Origin: JBFIHZ01 sp041601535
Lineage (GTDB): Bacteria > Pseudomonadota > Gammaproteobacteria > Xanthomonadales > SZUA-36
Assembly (NCBI GenBank): GCA_041601535.1
Contig: JBFIHZ010000150.1
Coordinates: forward strand, 1 to 9,030
Reading direction: 5' to 3'
Length of the DNA: 9,030 bases
Shown: positions 1 through 5,402 of the stretch, piece after piece
Position numbering within the stretch: position 1 is the stretch's first letter
Layout of the letters: every line of letters begins with the position of its first letter
Made by a program: the position numbers and the translations under genes
Notes under the pieces: model-generated
Told to the model about the DNA's origin: nothing
Databases searched by the model: none
What the model saw: the letters and a program-made list of their open reading frames with translations, nothing else

Positions 1-436
1 GCGCGTTGTTGGCGAACTTCGCGACCTTGTTGACGATGCCCTGCATGCCGCCGTTGCGGGAGATTATGCCCACCATGCCGCCGATCATCAGCGAAAACAG
101 GATGATGGCGGCGTGATCGGCATTGGCAAAAGCCTTGAGGATGTACACCTGAAAGGTGGCGAGCAGGGCGGACAGCAGTCCGCTGAGGCTAAACCCCTCA
201 ACCGCCCAGGCGCCCAGCCAGACGCCAAAAAATATCGCCGGAATCACCTGCCTCAGGGTCAGCGCCAGCAGGATGGCCAGCACCGGCGGCAGGACAGACA
301 CCCAGCTGGCCGCCACCGCCAGGTTTTCCGCGCCGTCCGTCTGGGCGGAGGCCAGCGGGCAGCACAGTAAAAGCGTCAGCAGTGTCAGCCAGGTCAGCAG
401 GCGGTATGGATGGTCCTGGTGCTCGCCGTTCCTCAT
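1..436 (-). CDS. NhaC-type Na+/H+ antiporter, N-terminal part (runs off left edge)
   Basis: Seen: an open frame starting with ATG at 436 and still open at base 1, giving about 145 residues. Residues 1-31 look like a cleavable signal peptide (hydrophobic LTWLTLLTLLLCC core, then ASA before Gln). Hydrophobic segments follow at about 44-60 (WVSVLPPVLAILLAL) and 64-82 (IPAIFFGVWLGAWAV), then a longer one containing IILFSLMIGGMVGIISRNGG. Known: the order 'SVLPPVLAI...FFGVWLGA...GGMVGIISRNGG' is characteristic of the NhaC-like Na+/H+ antiporter family, inner-membrane exchangers of Na+ and protons. The family normally has about 450-500 or more residues, so most of the gene lies outside. Its ATG overlaps the dusB stop codon as ATGA with only a weak ribosome site, which suggests translation coupled to dusB. 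Substrate (Na+, or possibly an organic acid) cannot be fixed from this fragment. Confidence 0.82.
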   Translation of the reverse strand, partial: MRNGEHQDHPYRLLTWLTLLTLLLCCPLASAQTDGAENLAVAASWVSVLPPVLAILLALTLRQVIPAIFFGVWLGAWAVEGFSLSGLLSALLATFQVYILKAFANADHAAIILFSLMIGGMVGIISRNGGMQGIVNKVAKFANNA

Positions 437-1440
437 GCTGCCCGGCGCTCGGGTCGGGGCGCGCAGTGCTGGTGATGGGACAGTGCGGCAAAGCAGGCTT
501 CCAGCAGATCAAACTGTTCCGCAGCGCTGCCGCAGCGCATCAATTGGTCACGGTACACGCCAGCGCCGTCACGTCCTTCCAGGTACCAGCTGATGTGCTT
601 GCGCGCCACGCGGACGCCCAAAGCCTCACCATACGCGTGGTGCAATTGCTGCAGATGGCCGCGCATCACCCGGTGAACCTCTTCGAATGTTGGCGCTGGC
701 AGGGTTTCGCCGGTATCCAGATAGTGACGGATTTCACGGAAGATCCACGGGTTGCCCTGTGCGGCGCGGCCCACCATTACCCCGGCGGCACCGGTGTCTG
801 CCAGCACCCGTGCCGCGTCGGCCGGGGAGTTGATATCGCCGTTGGCCCACACCGGCAGACTCACCGCCTGGCAAATGGCACGGATGGTGTCGTATTCAGC
901 TTCGCCCTTGAAACGGTCCGCACGGGTGCGGCCGTGTACCGCCAGTGCCTGTATACCGGCTTGTTCCGCCATGCGTGCGATGGCCACGCCGTTGCGATGG
1001 GCGCGGTCTGGTCCGGTGCGGATTTTCAGTGTAACCGGCACGTCCACGGCGGCGACTACCGCATCCAGAATGGCCTGTACCTGGGCAGGGTCAGACAGCA
1101 GCGCGGAGCCGGCCAGCTTGTTACATACTTTCTTGGCCGGGCAGCCCATGTTGATGTCGATGATGCCGGCGCCACGGTCCACGTTGTAGCGTGCCGCATC
1201 GGCCATCCATTCAGGTTCACTGCCGGCAATCTGCACGGCAAACGGTGCGGGCTCGCCGGCGAAATCACCCCGTTGTTTTGAGGTCAGGGTGTCGCGCAGG
1301 GCCGGATTGGCCGCCAGCATTTCGGTAACCAGGTAGCCGGCGCCGAGGTCCCGGCACAGGCTGCGGAAATAGCGGTCAGTGACGCCCACCATGGGCGCCA
1401 GCGCCAGTGGATTTTCGATGGCATACGGTCCGATTTTCAT
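433..1440 (-). CDS. dusB: tRNA-dihydrouridine synthase B
   Basis: FMN-dependent enzyme that uses NADPH to reduce uridine to dihydrouridine in tRNA in the cytoplasm. Seen in the 335-residue protein: N-terminal APMVGVTDRYFR (16-27), IAGSEPEWMADAA (71-83), the catalytic loop IDINMGCPAKKV (94-105) with the general-acid Cys100, TLKIRTG with Lys139, HGRTR (169-173), NGDI (200-203) and GRAAQGNPWIF (224-234) for flavin phosphate binding, and a C-terminal helical RNA-binding part with ARKHISWYL. Length and motifs fit DusB (about 321 residues in E. coli) better than DusA or DusC. I chose ATG 1440 because it begins MKIGPYAIENPL, as family members do; the frame can be extended to a TTG at 1461, which adds seven residues without family support. 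Known: in enterobacteria dusB precedes fis. Here no fis follows; the next gene is an NhaC-type antiporter overlapping by a few bases. Confidence 0.95.
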   Translation of the reverse strand: MKIGPYAIENPLALAPMVGVTDRYFRSLCRDLGAGYLVTEMLAANPALRDTLTSKQRGDFAGEPAPFAVQIAGSEPEWMADAARYNVDRGAGIIDINMGCPAKKVCNKLAGSALLSDPAQVQAILDAVVAAVDVPVTLKIRTGPDRAHRNGVAIARMAEQAGIQALAVHGRTRADRFKGEAEYDTIRAICQAVSLPVWANGDINSPADAARVLADTGAAGVMVGRAAQGNPWIFREIRHYLDTGETLPAPTFEEVHRVMRGHLQQLHHAYGEALGVRVARKHISWYLEGRDGAGVYRDQLMRCGSAAEQFDLLEACFAALSHHQHCAPRPERRAA

Positions 1441-1471
1441 CGTCTTGCACTCTGTGGCCAAAACATGTGTG

Positions 1472-1492
1472 TTACCCGGGCTTGGCGGGTAA
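1472..1492 (-). other. stem-loop directly after the traB-like stop codon
   Basis: A perfect 7-base inverted repeat, TTACCCG at 1472-1478 and CGGGTAA at 1486-1492, encloses a 7-base loop. It touches the stop codon of the TraB-like gene (1493-1495) and lies about 30 bases before the dusB ATG. No T tract follows it on the minus strand, so it is not a classical intrinsic terminator. It could be an RNA processing or mRNA-stabilising hairpin, or a partial terminator between the two genes; this role is inference. Confidence 0.4.
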
Positions 1493-2797
1493 TCAGCTCA
1501 AGGCGCCAAAAATCTTGAAGCCTGCCACCCAGGTGCCAATGGCGGAACCCAGGTTGGAAAAGAAGAATACCAGCAAAATACGGGTGGCCGGATTGCGAAA
1601 CCAGCCGCCCACCGTAATCACGTCATGGCGCAGCTTTTCCAGGTCGGAGACTTTGGGCTTGCGCAACCAGGACTCCACCAGCCCGGTCACCATGCCGGCG
1701 CCGATGGTTGGATTCAGCGAGGTCAGCGGCGCGGAAATGACCGCGCTGAGTATGGTCAGCGGATGACCGCGCGCGATCAATGCACCCAGCGCCGCCAGGC
1801 CGCCGTTGATGGCTACCCACAGGAAAACCAGTTCCCAGCCCAGTGACGGGCTGCGTGAAAAGCCGATGGCGAAGCCGGCCAGCACCAGCACCATGATCAC
1901 CCAGGGGATCACTTTGGGCCAGCGGGACCTGGGGGGTATTTTCTCCAGTTCCGTGCGCACCCCGGCCGGATCCTGCTGGTCATTCTCCAGGTGCCTGATC
2001 ATGCCTTCCATATGGCCAGCGCCGATCACCACCAGCACGTTGCGCAGGTCACCTTCTGCAGGCTGGCCGGTGGGCGCAGCGCTGAGCGGATTTTCCTGCC
2101 GCAAGCGTGCCGCCATGTACTGGTCACGTTCGGCAATCAGGGCCTGATAGAGTTCCGGCGAGGTTTCGGCAAACTCGGTGAAGGTGGATTCAAGGATGTC
2201 ACCTTCTTTCAGTTTCTCAATGGCATCTTCGTCGATTTCATCGGAACTGATCATGCCGGCCGCCAGGCCGGCCATCATGTACATGCGTTTGTACCAGGGG
2301 ATGCTGGTATAGCTGCGGCGCAGCGTGGTGGCCAGATCGCGGTCAATCAACTGCAGCGGGATATCGCGGCGGCGGGCCGCGTCGGCGGCGGCGCGCATTT
2401 CAGCGCCCGGTTCAATACCAAATTGTTCGGCGATGCGGCGCTGGTAAGCACTCAGTGCGAGATTGGCCATCACCAGGCCGGCCTTGCCTTCACGCACGAT
2501 GCGGTACAGGTCCAGGTCGGCCCATTTACGATCCGATTGCAGTGCATCAAAGCGTGCCGGACAAAGCTCTACCGCGATGGCATCGTAATCACCGTTCTCC
2601 GCCATATGCCGCACCGCGTCCGCGCTGGCGCGCGACACGTGAGCGGTGCCGATCAGGGTATAGAGGACACCGTCACGCTGGATGCGTTTTAACGGTTGGC
2701 CTTCAAAGTCCTGCGGGTTTTCACCGGATACGGGTCCGGCTTCCGGTCCCGGTTGGGGGCCGTTGACGGATTTGGGATCCTCGGGTTCGAGCGACAT
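1493..2797 (-). CDS. TraB/PrgY/TIKI-family membrane protein (putative metallopeptidase)
   Basis: Seen, for the 434-residue form: a Pro/Glu-rich N-terminal tail (1-34), then a soluble domain with GTAH (50-53, in TLIGTAHVSRAS), ELCPAR (77-82), LIDRD (150-154), ERDQYM (223-228) and GAGH (259-262, in VVIGAGHMEGM). Four hydrophobic segments follow at about 293-313, 320-343, 347-372 and 406-430. Known: paired GxxH motifs plus a conserved Glu/Arg motif define the TraB/PrgY/TIKI family. Enterococcal PrgY/TraB limits sex-pheromone activity and animal TIKI cleaves Wnt. The form with C-terminal membrane spans is widespread in archaea and bacteria with no settled role. The usual ELD reads ELC here. I chose ATG 2797 because the extra 37 upstream residues (frame open to 2908) are Arg-rich and atypical. 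The gene lies between a small exported-protein gene and dusB on the same strand. Family call is firm; activity and topology are not known. Confidence 0.85.
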   Translation of the reverse strand: MSLEPEDPKSVNGPQPGPEAGPVSGENPQDFEGQPLKRIQRDGVLYTLIGTAHVSRASADAVRHMAENGDYDAIAVELCPARFDALQSDRKWADLDLYRIVREGKAGLVMANLALSAYQRRIAEQFGIEPGAEMRAAADAARRRDIPLQLIDRDLATTLRRSYTSIPWYKRMYMMAGLAAGMISSDEIDEDAIEKLKEGDILESTFTEFAETSPELYQALIAERDQYMAARLRQENPLSAAPTGQPAEGDLRNVLVVIGAGHMEGMIRHLENDQQDPAGVRTELEKIPPRSRWPKVIPWVIMVLVLAGFAIGFSRSPSLGWELVFLWVAINGGLAALGALIARGHPLTILSAVISAPLTSLNPTIGAGMVTGLVESWLRKPKVSDLEKLRHDVITVGGWFRNPATRILLVFFFSNLGSAIGTWVAGFKIFGALS

Positions 2798-2848
2798 AGC
2801 CTGCGCGCCTGCAAAATAAAGTGCGCAAGGATAACCCAGATCGGCTTT

Positions 2849-2873
2849 TGACACACTCGCCGGGGTGGTGTCA
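2849..2873. other. imperfect inverted repeat between the small exported-protein gene and the traB-like gene
   Basis: TGACAC (2849-2854) and GTGTCA (2868-2873) form 6-base arms, extended by two more pairs with one bulged base, around a GC-rich centre. It lies in the 119-base gap between the two minus-strand genes. There is no T run on the minus-strand side, so it is not a good intrinsic terminator. It may be a weak operator or an mRNA hairpin. Confidence 0.2.
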
Positions 2874-2916
2874 GGGCACCGTTGGCGCTGCCTGGAACGG
2901 CGGCGCAATGGCGCGT

Positions 2917-3228
2917 TTATTGGCCTGCGGCGTCTTTTTCGATGACCTCGCCTTTGTGAATGACGGTAAACAGCACCCGGTCATACTCAAAGTACACGCT
3001 CCAGCGCTGATACTCCCATTTGCTGATGGGCGGATCGCCCACCGGGCCGGAACGGTTGACCGGCGTGCCGTAACGCGCTTCCACCGCCGCCTTGGTTTCA
3101 CCATTGACCGGCAGGGTCATGCGTTCTGCCTGCCGCACCTGTTCGATCAACAGCACATCTGCCATGGCCGTGGGCAAAGCCAGCGGCATGGCCAGAATCA
3201 AACCCAGTGTCAGAACCATCCGTGTCAT
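2917..3228 (-). CDS. small exported (periplasmic) protein of unknown function
   Basis: Seen: 103 residues. Residues 1-23 form a clear signal peptide (MTRM, then a Leu/Ala-rich core, then AMA before Asp24), leaving a mature protein of about 80 residues with no further membrane segment. Notable parts are AAVEARYGTPV (47-57), VGDPPISKWEY (63-73) and WSVYFEYDRVLFTVIH (76-91). From memory, small gammaproteobacterial proteins share the pattern 'VE.R(F/Y)G.P....VG.PPI..W.Y...VYFE'. Some carry an automatic 'phosphodiesterase' label, but I see no catalytic motif that would support it. The 'VEARYG.P' stretch resembles the repeat in SmpA/BamE-like folds, a weak resemblance only. ATG 3228 is preceded by a perfect AGGAGG at 3241-3236 with 7-base spacing and begins the signal peptide, so it is preferred over a start further upstream near 3300. 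Downstream on the same strand is the TraB-like gene. Confidence 0.82.
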   Translation of the reverse strand: MTRMVLTLGLILAMPLALPTAMADVLLIEQVRQAERMTLPVNGETKAAVEARYGTPVNRSGPVGDPPISKWEYQRWSVYFEYDRVLFTVIHKGEVIEKDAAGQ

Positions 3229-3235
3229 GTCACTG

Positions 3236-3241
3236 CCTCCT
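3236..3241 (-). promoter_or_regulatory. perfect AGGAGG ribosome binding site deciding the start of the small exported protein
   Basis: CCTCCT on the plus strand reads AGGAGG on the minus strand, seven bases before the ATG at 3228. It is the strongest ribosome site in the window and fixes the start at the signal peptide rather than at the longer open frame that reaches about 3300. Confidence 0.8.
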
Positions 3242-3264
3242 GTAGTATGAAAATGATCAAGCAG

Positions 3265-3273
3265 AATATAGCA
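3265..3273 (-). promoter_or_regulatory. extended -10 promoter for the small exported-protein gene
   Basis: The minus strand reads TGCTATATT (3273 down to 3265), an extended -10 element with a near-consensus TATATT hexamer. It lies 36 bases before the ATG at 3228, so transcription would start near 3258 and give a leader of about 30 bases. No good -35 hexamer is seen at 17 bases, which is tolerated in extended -10 promoters. It suggests that the genes downstream of rsgA have their own promoter. Predicted by eye. Confidence 0.5.
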
Positions 3274-3318
3274 CAGCCAGCAGGTATTGAGCCTGTGCAA
3301 ACCGCCCGCAAAGACCGC

Positions 3319-4260
3319 TCAGGTGCTCTGTTGCAGCAGGCGCAGGTAGGAGTTGTATCGCCATTGCAGTATTTCGCCGTTGGCAGCAGCCGCGGCCACC
3401 GCGCAACCGGGTTCGGTATGGTGCACGCAGTTGTGGAAACGGCACTGGCCGCGATAGGGGTCAAATTCAATAAAGCCGGCAGCCAGCTCATCGGCTGTCA
3501 TATCCCACAGGCCGTACTCCCAGACACCGGGAGAATCGATCAAACGGCCCCCCGATGGCAGCGTGTACATGATGGTGGTCGTGGTGGTGTGAGTGCCCTT
3601 GCCGGTGGAATGCGACAGGGCGCCGGTTTGCAATTCCAGGTCGGGGATCAGGCTGTTGGCCAGTGATGACTTGCCTACGCCCGACTGGCCTACCAGGATG
3701 GTGGTGGCTTGCTGCAGATAGGCTTGCAACCCATCCACGCCGGGCTCCCCTTTGCAGGAAACCTCGACCACCGCGTAGCCCAGCCTGCGGTAATCGTCCA
3801 GGCGGCTGAACGGGGTGTCTGCTGGGGGCTCGCCGCTCAACAGGTCGGCTTTATTGATTACCAGCACCGGCTCAATGCCCAGGCTGTGCACCGCCACCAG
3901 GTAACGTTCGGCCTGGTCGCGGCTGGGCGCCGGTTGCGGCGCAATCACGATCAGCACGCGGTCCAGGTTGGTGGCCACCACCTGCTTGCGCTGCATGCGG
4001 TCGGCGCGCGCAAATTCATTGCGGCGTGGATAAATCTGCGCCACCACCAGGGTGTTCTGTTCGGTGTTTTCCAGCCGCACCCGGTCGCCGCAATACGGCC
4101 GTCCGACCGATCGCCGGTAGACACATTCGTGCTGCTGTCCGCTGCGGTCCTCGGCGATTCCCTGGCTGCCGTAAGAGGCGCGAATGACGGCGTCGAAGGG
4201 ATCGGCAGGCCTGGCCTGGGCGGTTGCCGTGCCGCTTGAGTCGCCTGCAGGCTTTACCAT
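3319..4260 (-). CDS. rsgA: small ribosomal subunit biogenesis GTPase RsgA (YjeQ)
   Basis: Circularly permuted GTPase that acts in late 30S subunit maturation and whose GTPase activity is stimulated by the ribosome. Seen in 313 residues: an N-terminal OB-fold part with VIRASYGSQ (25-33), CVYRR (46-50) and GDRV (58-61), then the G motifs in permuted order. These are G4 NKAD (136-139), G5 around SCKG (168-171), the G1 P-loop GQSGVGKSS (191-199), the G2 region GTHTTTT (222-228) and G3 DSPG (242-245). A C-terminal zinc-binding knuckle has Cys273, Cys278, His280 and Cys286. E. coli RsgA is about 350 residues; the shorter N-terminus is within family range. ATG 4260 begins MVKPAG, and a GACAGG stretch lies just upstream as a modest ribosome site. 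It is transcribed divergently from orn, as in many gammaproteobacteria. No terminator is seen after its stop. Confidence 0.96.
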   Translation of the reverse strand: MVKPAGDSSGTATAQARPADPFDAVIRASYGSQGIAEDRSGQQHECVYRRSVGRPYCGDRVRLENTEQNTLVVAQIYPRRNEFARADRMQRKQVVATNLDRVLIVIAPQPAPSRDQAERYLVAVHSLGIEPVLVINKADLLSGEPPADTPFSRLDDYRRLGYAVVEVSCKGEPGVDGLQAYLQQATTILVGQSGVGKSSLANSLIPDLELQTGALSHSTGKGTHTTTTTIMYTLPSGGRLIDSPGVWEYGLWDMTADELAAGFIEFDPYRGQCRFHNCVHHTEPGCAVAAAAANGEILQWRYNSYLRLLQQST

Positions 4261-4365
4261 GGCCTGTCGGGCCCTTGTTGCAAACGGTACGTGCTCAATC
4301 CCTCATCGCCTGTGGTTTCCTGATAGTTGCTGCTGATGCGGTAGTTTAACCGGGCCAGGGGTGGC

Positions 4366-4395
4366 TGGTCTTGTGTCGCGGTACATTGATATGAT
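4366..4395 (+). promoter_or_regulatory. putative orn promoter with extended -10
   Basis: TGATATGAT at 4387-4395 is an extended -10 element (TG, one base, TATGAT). TGGTCT at 4366-4371 is a poor but correctly spaced -35 (18 bases). Transcription would start near 4402 and give a leader of about 115 bases that includes the 4397-4417 inverted repeat. Predicted by eye. Confidence 0.45.
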
Positions 4396-4396
4396 G

Positions 4397-4417
4397 ACGG
4401 CCCCCGGTGCCGGCCGT
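4397..4417 (+). other. inverted repeat at the start of the orn leader
   Basis: ACGGCC (4397-4402) and GGCCGT (4412-4417) are perfect 6-base GC-rich arms around a 9-base GC-rich loop, placed within or next to the predicted transcription start of orn. It could form a 5' hairpin that protects the mRNA, or be an operator. No T tract follows, so termination is unlikely. Confidence 0.3.
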
Positions 4418-4516
4418 TGCTGTCTCACCTGGGCGCCGTCTGCGGCCGTGCTCCGCGGACCCTGTCACCACGACGCATTGCCGCCGGTCTGATAACCGCT
4501 TGGAGAGAACTGCTGC

Positions 4517-5077
4517 ATGACCGAACCCGCCAACGACCGCTTGATCTGGATCGACCTGGAAATGACCGGCCTGGATCCCGCACTGGATTCCATCCTGGAA
4601 ATCGCCACCATTGTTACCGATGCCGAGTTGAATGAAATCGCCCAGGGTCCGGTGTATGCCATTCATCATCCGCTGGCCAGTCTGCAGGCCATGGACGACT
4701 GGAACCGCGAACATCACAGCGCCTCGGGACTGTGGCAGCGCGTACTGTCCAGTACCACCGGCATGGCGGCAGCCGAGCAGGGCACGCTGGAATTCCTGCG
4801 CCAGCACACCGTGACCGGCAGTTCACCCATGTGTGGCAACAGCATCTGCCAGGACCGCCGCTTCATGGCACGGCTGATGCCGGAGTTACAGGCCTGGTTT
4901 CATTACCGCAACCTGGATGTCAGCACGGTTAAAGAACTGGCAGCACGCTGGGCGCCGCAGGTGATGGCCGGGTTCAGCAAGGAAAACCGCCATGAAGCCT
5001 TGTCGGATATCCGCGAATCCATAGCGGAGCTGAAGTATTTCCGGCAATTTATGGGAGAGTTCTCGGCGGACGGATAG
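4517..5077 (+). CDS. orn: oligoribonuclease (3'-5' exoribonuclease)
   Basis: Degrades RNA fragments of two to a few nucleotides to mononucleotides in the cytoplasm, including pGpG left from cyclic di-GMP breakdown. Seen in 186 residues: all DEDDh exonuclease residues, namely Asp13 and Glu15 in [10 protein letters not shown] (11-20), Asp113 in [11 protein letters not shown] (106-116), and His159 and Asp164 in [10 protein letters not shown] (156-165). Tyr130 in [13 protein letters not shown] (129-141) matches the conserved active-site tyrosine. The length equals the family norm of about 180 residues. The ATG at 4517 has a GGAGAG ribosome site at 4502-4507, nine bases upstream. It is divergent from rsgA, the usual arrangement. 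No convincing intrinsic terminator follows in the next 75 bases. Confidence 0.97.
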   Translation: MTEPANDRLIWIDLEMTGLDPALDSILEIATIVTDAELNEIAQGPVYAIHHPLASLQAMDDWNREHHSASGLWQRVLSSTTGMAAAEQGTLEFLRQHTVTGSSPMCGNSICQDRRFMARLMPELQAWFHYRNLDVSTVKELAARWAPQVMAGFSKENRHEALSDIRESIAELKYFRQFMGEFSADG

Positions 5078-5152
5078 GTCTGCCTTATAGCGCGTCTCCC
5101 GAGTATCCCCGGAAGATGCCCGCAACGTCCTGACTCGCGCACATTGTTAACC

Positions 5153-5164
5153 TAACGATCGTTA
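5153..5164. promoter_or_regulatory. perfect 12-base palindrome TAACGATCGTTA, candidate operator
   Basis: The sequence equals its own reverse complement across all 12 bases, centred on GATC. It lies about 240 bases before the receptor ATG and 75 bases after the orn stop. Short AT-flanked palindromes of this kind are typical targets of dimeric repressors such as TetR-type proteins, but no regulator gene is in the window, so the binder is unknown. Confidence 0.4.
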
Positions 5165-5173
5165 AAACATTGA

Positions 5174-5205
5174 CTTGCGTATGGAAAAACCATGCGCTTG
5201 CGTAT
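5174..5205 (+). repeat. direct repeat CTTGCGTAT, two copies 23 bases apart
   Basis: Identical 9-base copies at 5174-5182 and 5197-5205. The 23-base period is close to two helical turns, so both copies face nearly the same side of the DNA, as in tandem activator sites. The role is inferred only from the position upstream of the receptor gene. Confidence 0.4.
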
Positions 5206-5252
5206 TGATTGCCACAATTGGCTGAAATTCAGGCCCCACAAGCCTTCCTGAA

Positions 5253-5284
5253 AAACCCCCGTTTCCTTGCAAATGAAGGGGTTT
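5253..5284. repeat. inverted repeat AAACCCC / GGGGTTT
   Basis: Seven-base perfect arms at 5253-5259 and 5278-5284, with an inner TTC/GAA match (5263-5265 with 5275-5277). On the plus strand only three T residues follow the right arm, so it is a weak terminator at best for orn transcripts. It ends at the candidate receptor -35 element and could instead be an operator. Confidence 0.35.
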
Positions 5285-5285
5285 C

Positions 5286-5315
5286 CTGCAAAAATGCCAG
5301 CGCTTTAACAATAAT
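5286..5315 (+). promoter_or_regulatory. putative promoter of the TonB-dependent receptor gene
   Basis: CTGCAA (5286-5291) as a weak -35 and AATAAT (5310-5315) as -10, with an 18-base spacer. The start would be near 5322 and the leader about 80 bases. The -10 lies in the most AT-rich patch before the gene. A second possible -35-like TTGACT at 5170-5175 has no matching -10. Predicted by eye. Confidence 0.3.
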
Positions 5316-5331
5316 TTAATGTGGGCAACAA

Positions 5332-5357
5332 ACGGGCCGTGCAGTAAAAGAGCCCGT
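5332..5357 (+). other. leader hairpin ACGGGC / GCCCGT before the receptor gene
   Basis: Perfect 6-base arms at 5332-5337 and 5352-5357 with a 14-base loop, inside the predicted leader and ending 33 bases before the ribosome site. It may affect mRNA stability or expression; no known riboswitch class is recognised. Confidence 0.3.
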
Positions 5358-5402
5358 GCTGATTGCCGCGATTTATCATTTAAGTCACATGGGAGAAACT
5401 AG

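Larger units (their letters stand above)
4261..4516. promoter_or_regulatory. divergent rsgA/orn intergenic region
   Basis: 256 bases between the two start codons. For orn I see an extended -10 promoter (separate entry). For rsgA the minus strand offers TTAAAC (4349-4344) and TATCAG (4325-4320) with an 18-base spacer, a weak -35/-10 pair about 60 bases before the ATG; support for this one is low. The right half is very GC-rich and contains an inverted repeat in the orn leader. No tRNA is seen, although a tRNA gene lies near orn in E. coli. Confidence 0.45.
5078..5402 (+). promoter_or_regulatory. 325-base gene-free control region upstream of the TonB-dependent receptor
   Basis: No open frame of note on either strand. 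Relative to the GC-rich genes this stretch is AT-rich, especially 5140-5330. In order it holds a 12-base perfect palindrome, a 9-base direct repeat with a 23-base period, three TTCCT-type repeats spaced 18-20 bases, an inverted repeat with 7-base arms, a candidate promoter, a leader hairpin, and the receptor ribosome site GGGAGA at 5391-5396, six bases before the ATG at 5403. No recognisable Fur box was seen. The individual elements are listed separately. Confidence 0.6.

Noticed and set aside
382..1281. 299-codon plus-strand open frame opposite dusB
   Set aside because: It lies antisense to a clear dusB with all catalytic motifs; the translation is rich in His, Arg, Gly and Ala without recognisable domains, as expected for the reverse frame of a GC-rich gene.
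1441..1461. TTG at 1461 as the dusB start
   Set aside because: It adds seven residues not typical for DusB, while ATG 1440 gives the standard family N-terminus.
1991..2692. 233-codon plus-strand open frame opposite the TraB-like gene
   Set aside because: Antisense shadow of a gene with intact family motifs; no ribosome site or domain of its own.
2821..3666. 281-codon plus-strand open frame spanning the small exported protein and the rsgA end
   Set aside because: It crosses two minus-strand genes and their gap and shows no domain; the minus-strand genes have a promoter, ribosome site and conserved motifs.
4346..4807. 153-codon minus-strand open frame over the orn promoter and orn start
   Set aside because: Overlaps the conserved orn N-terminus and its promoter and has no recognisable domain.
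5140..5330. Fur box as the control site of the receptor
   Set aside because: No sequence close to the GATAATGATAATCATTATC-type consensus was found; the AT-rich AATAATTTAAT patch fits a -10 region better.
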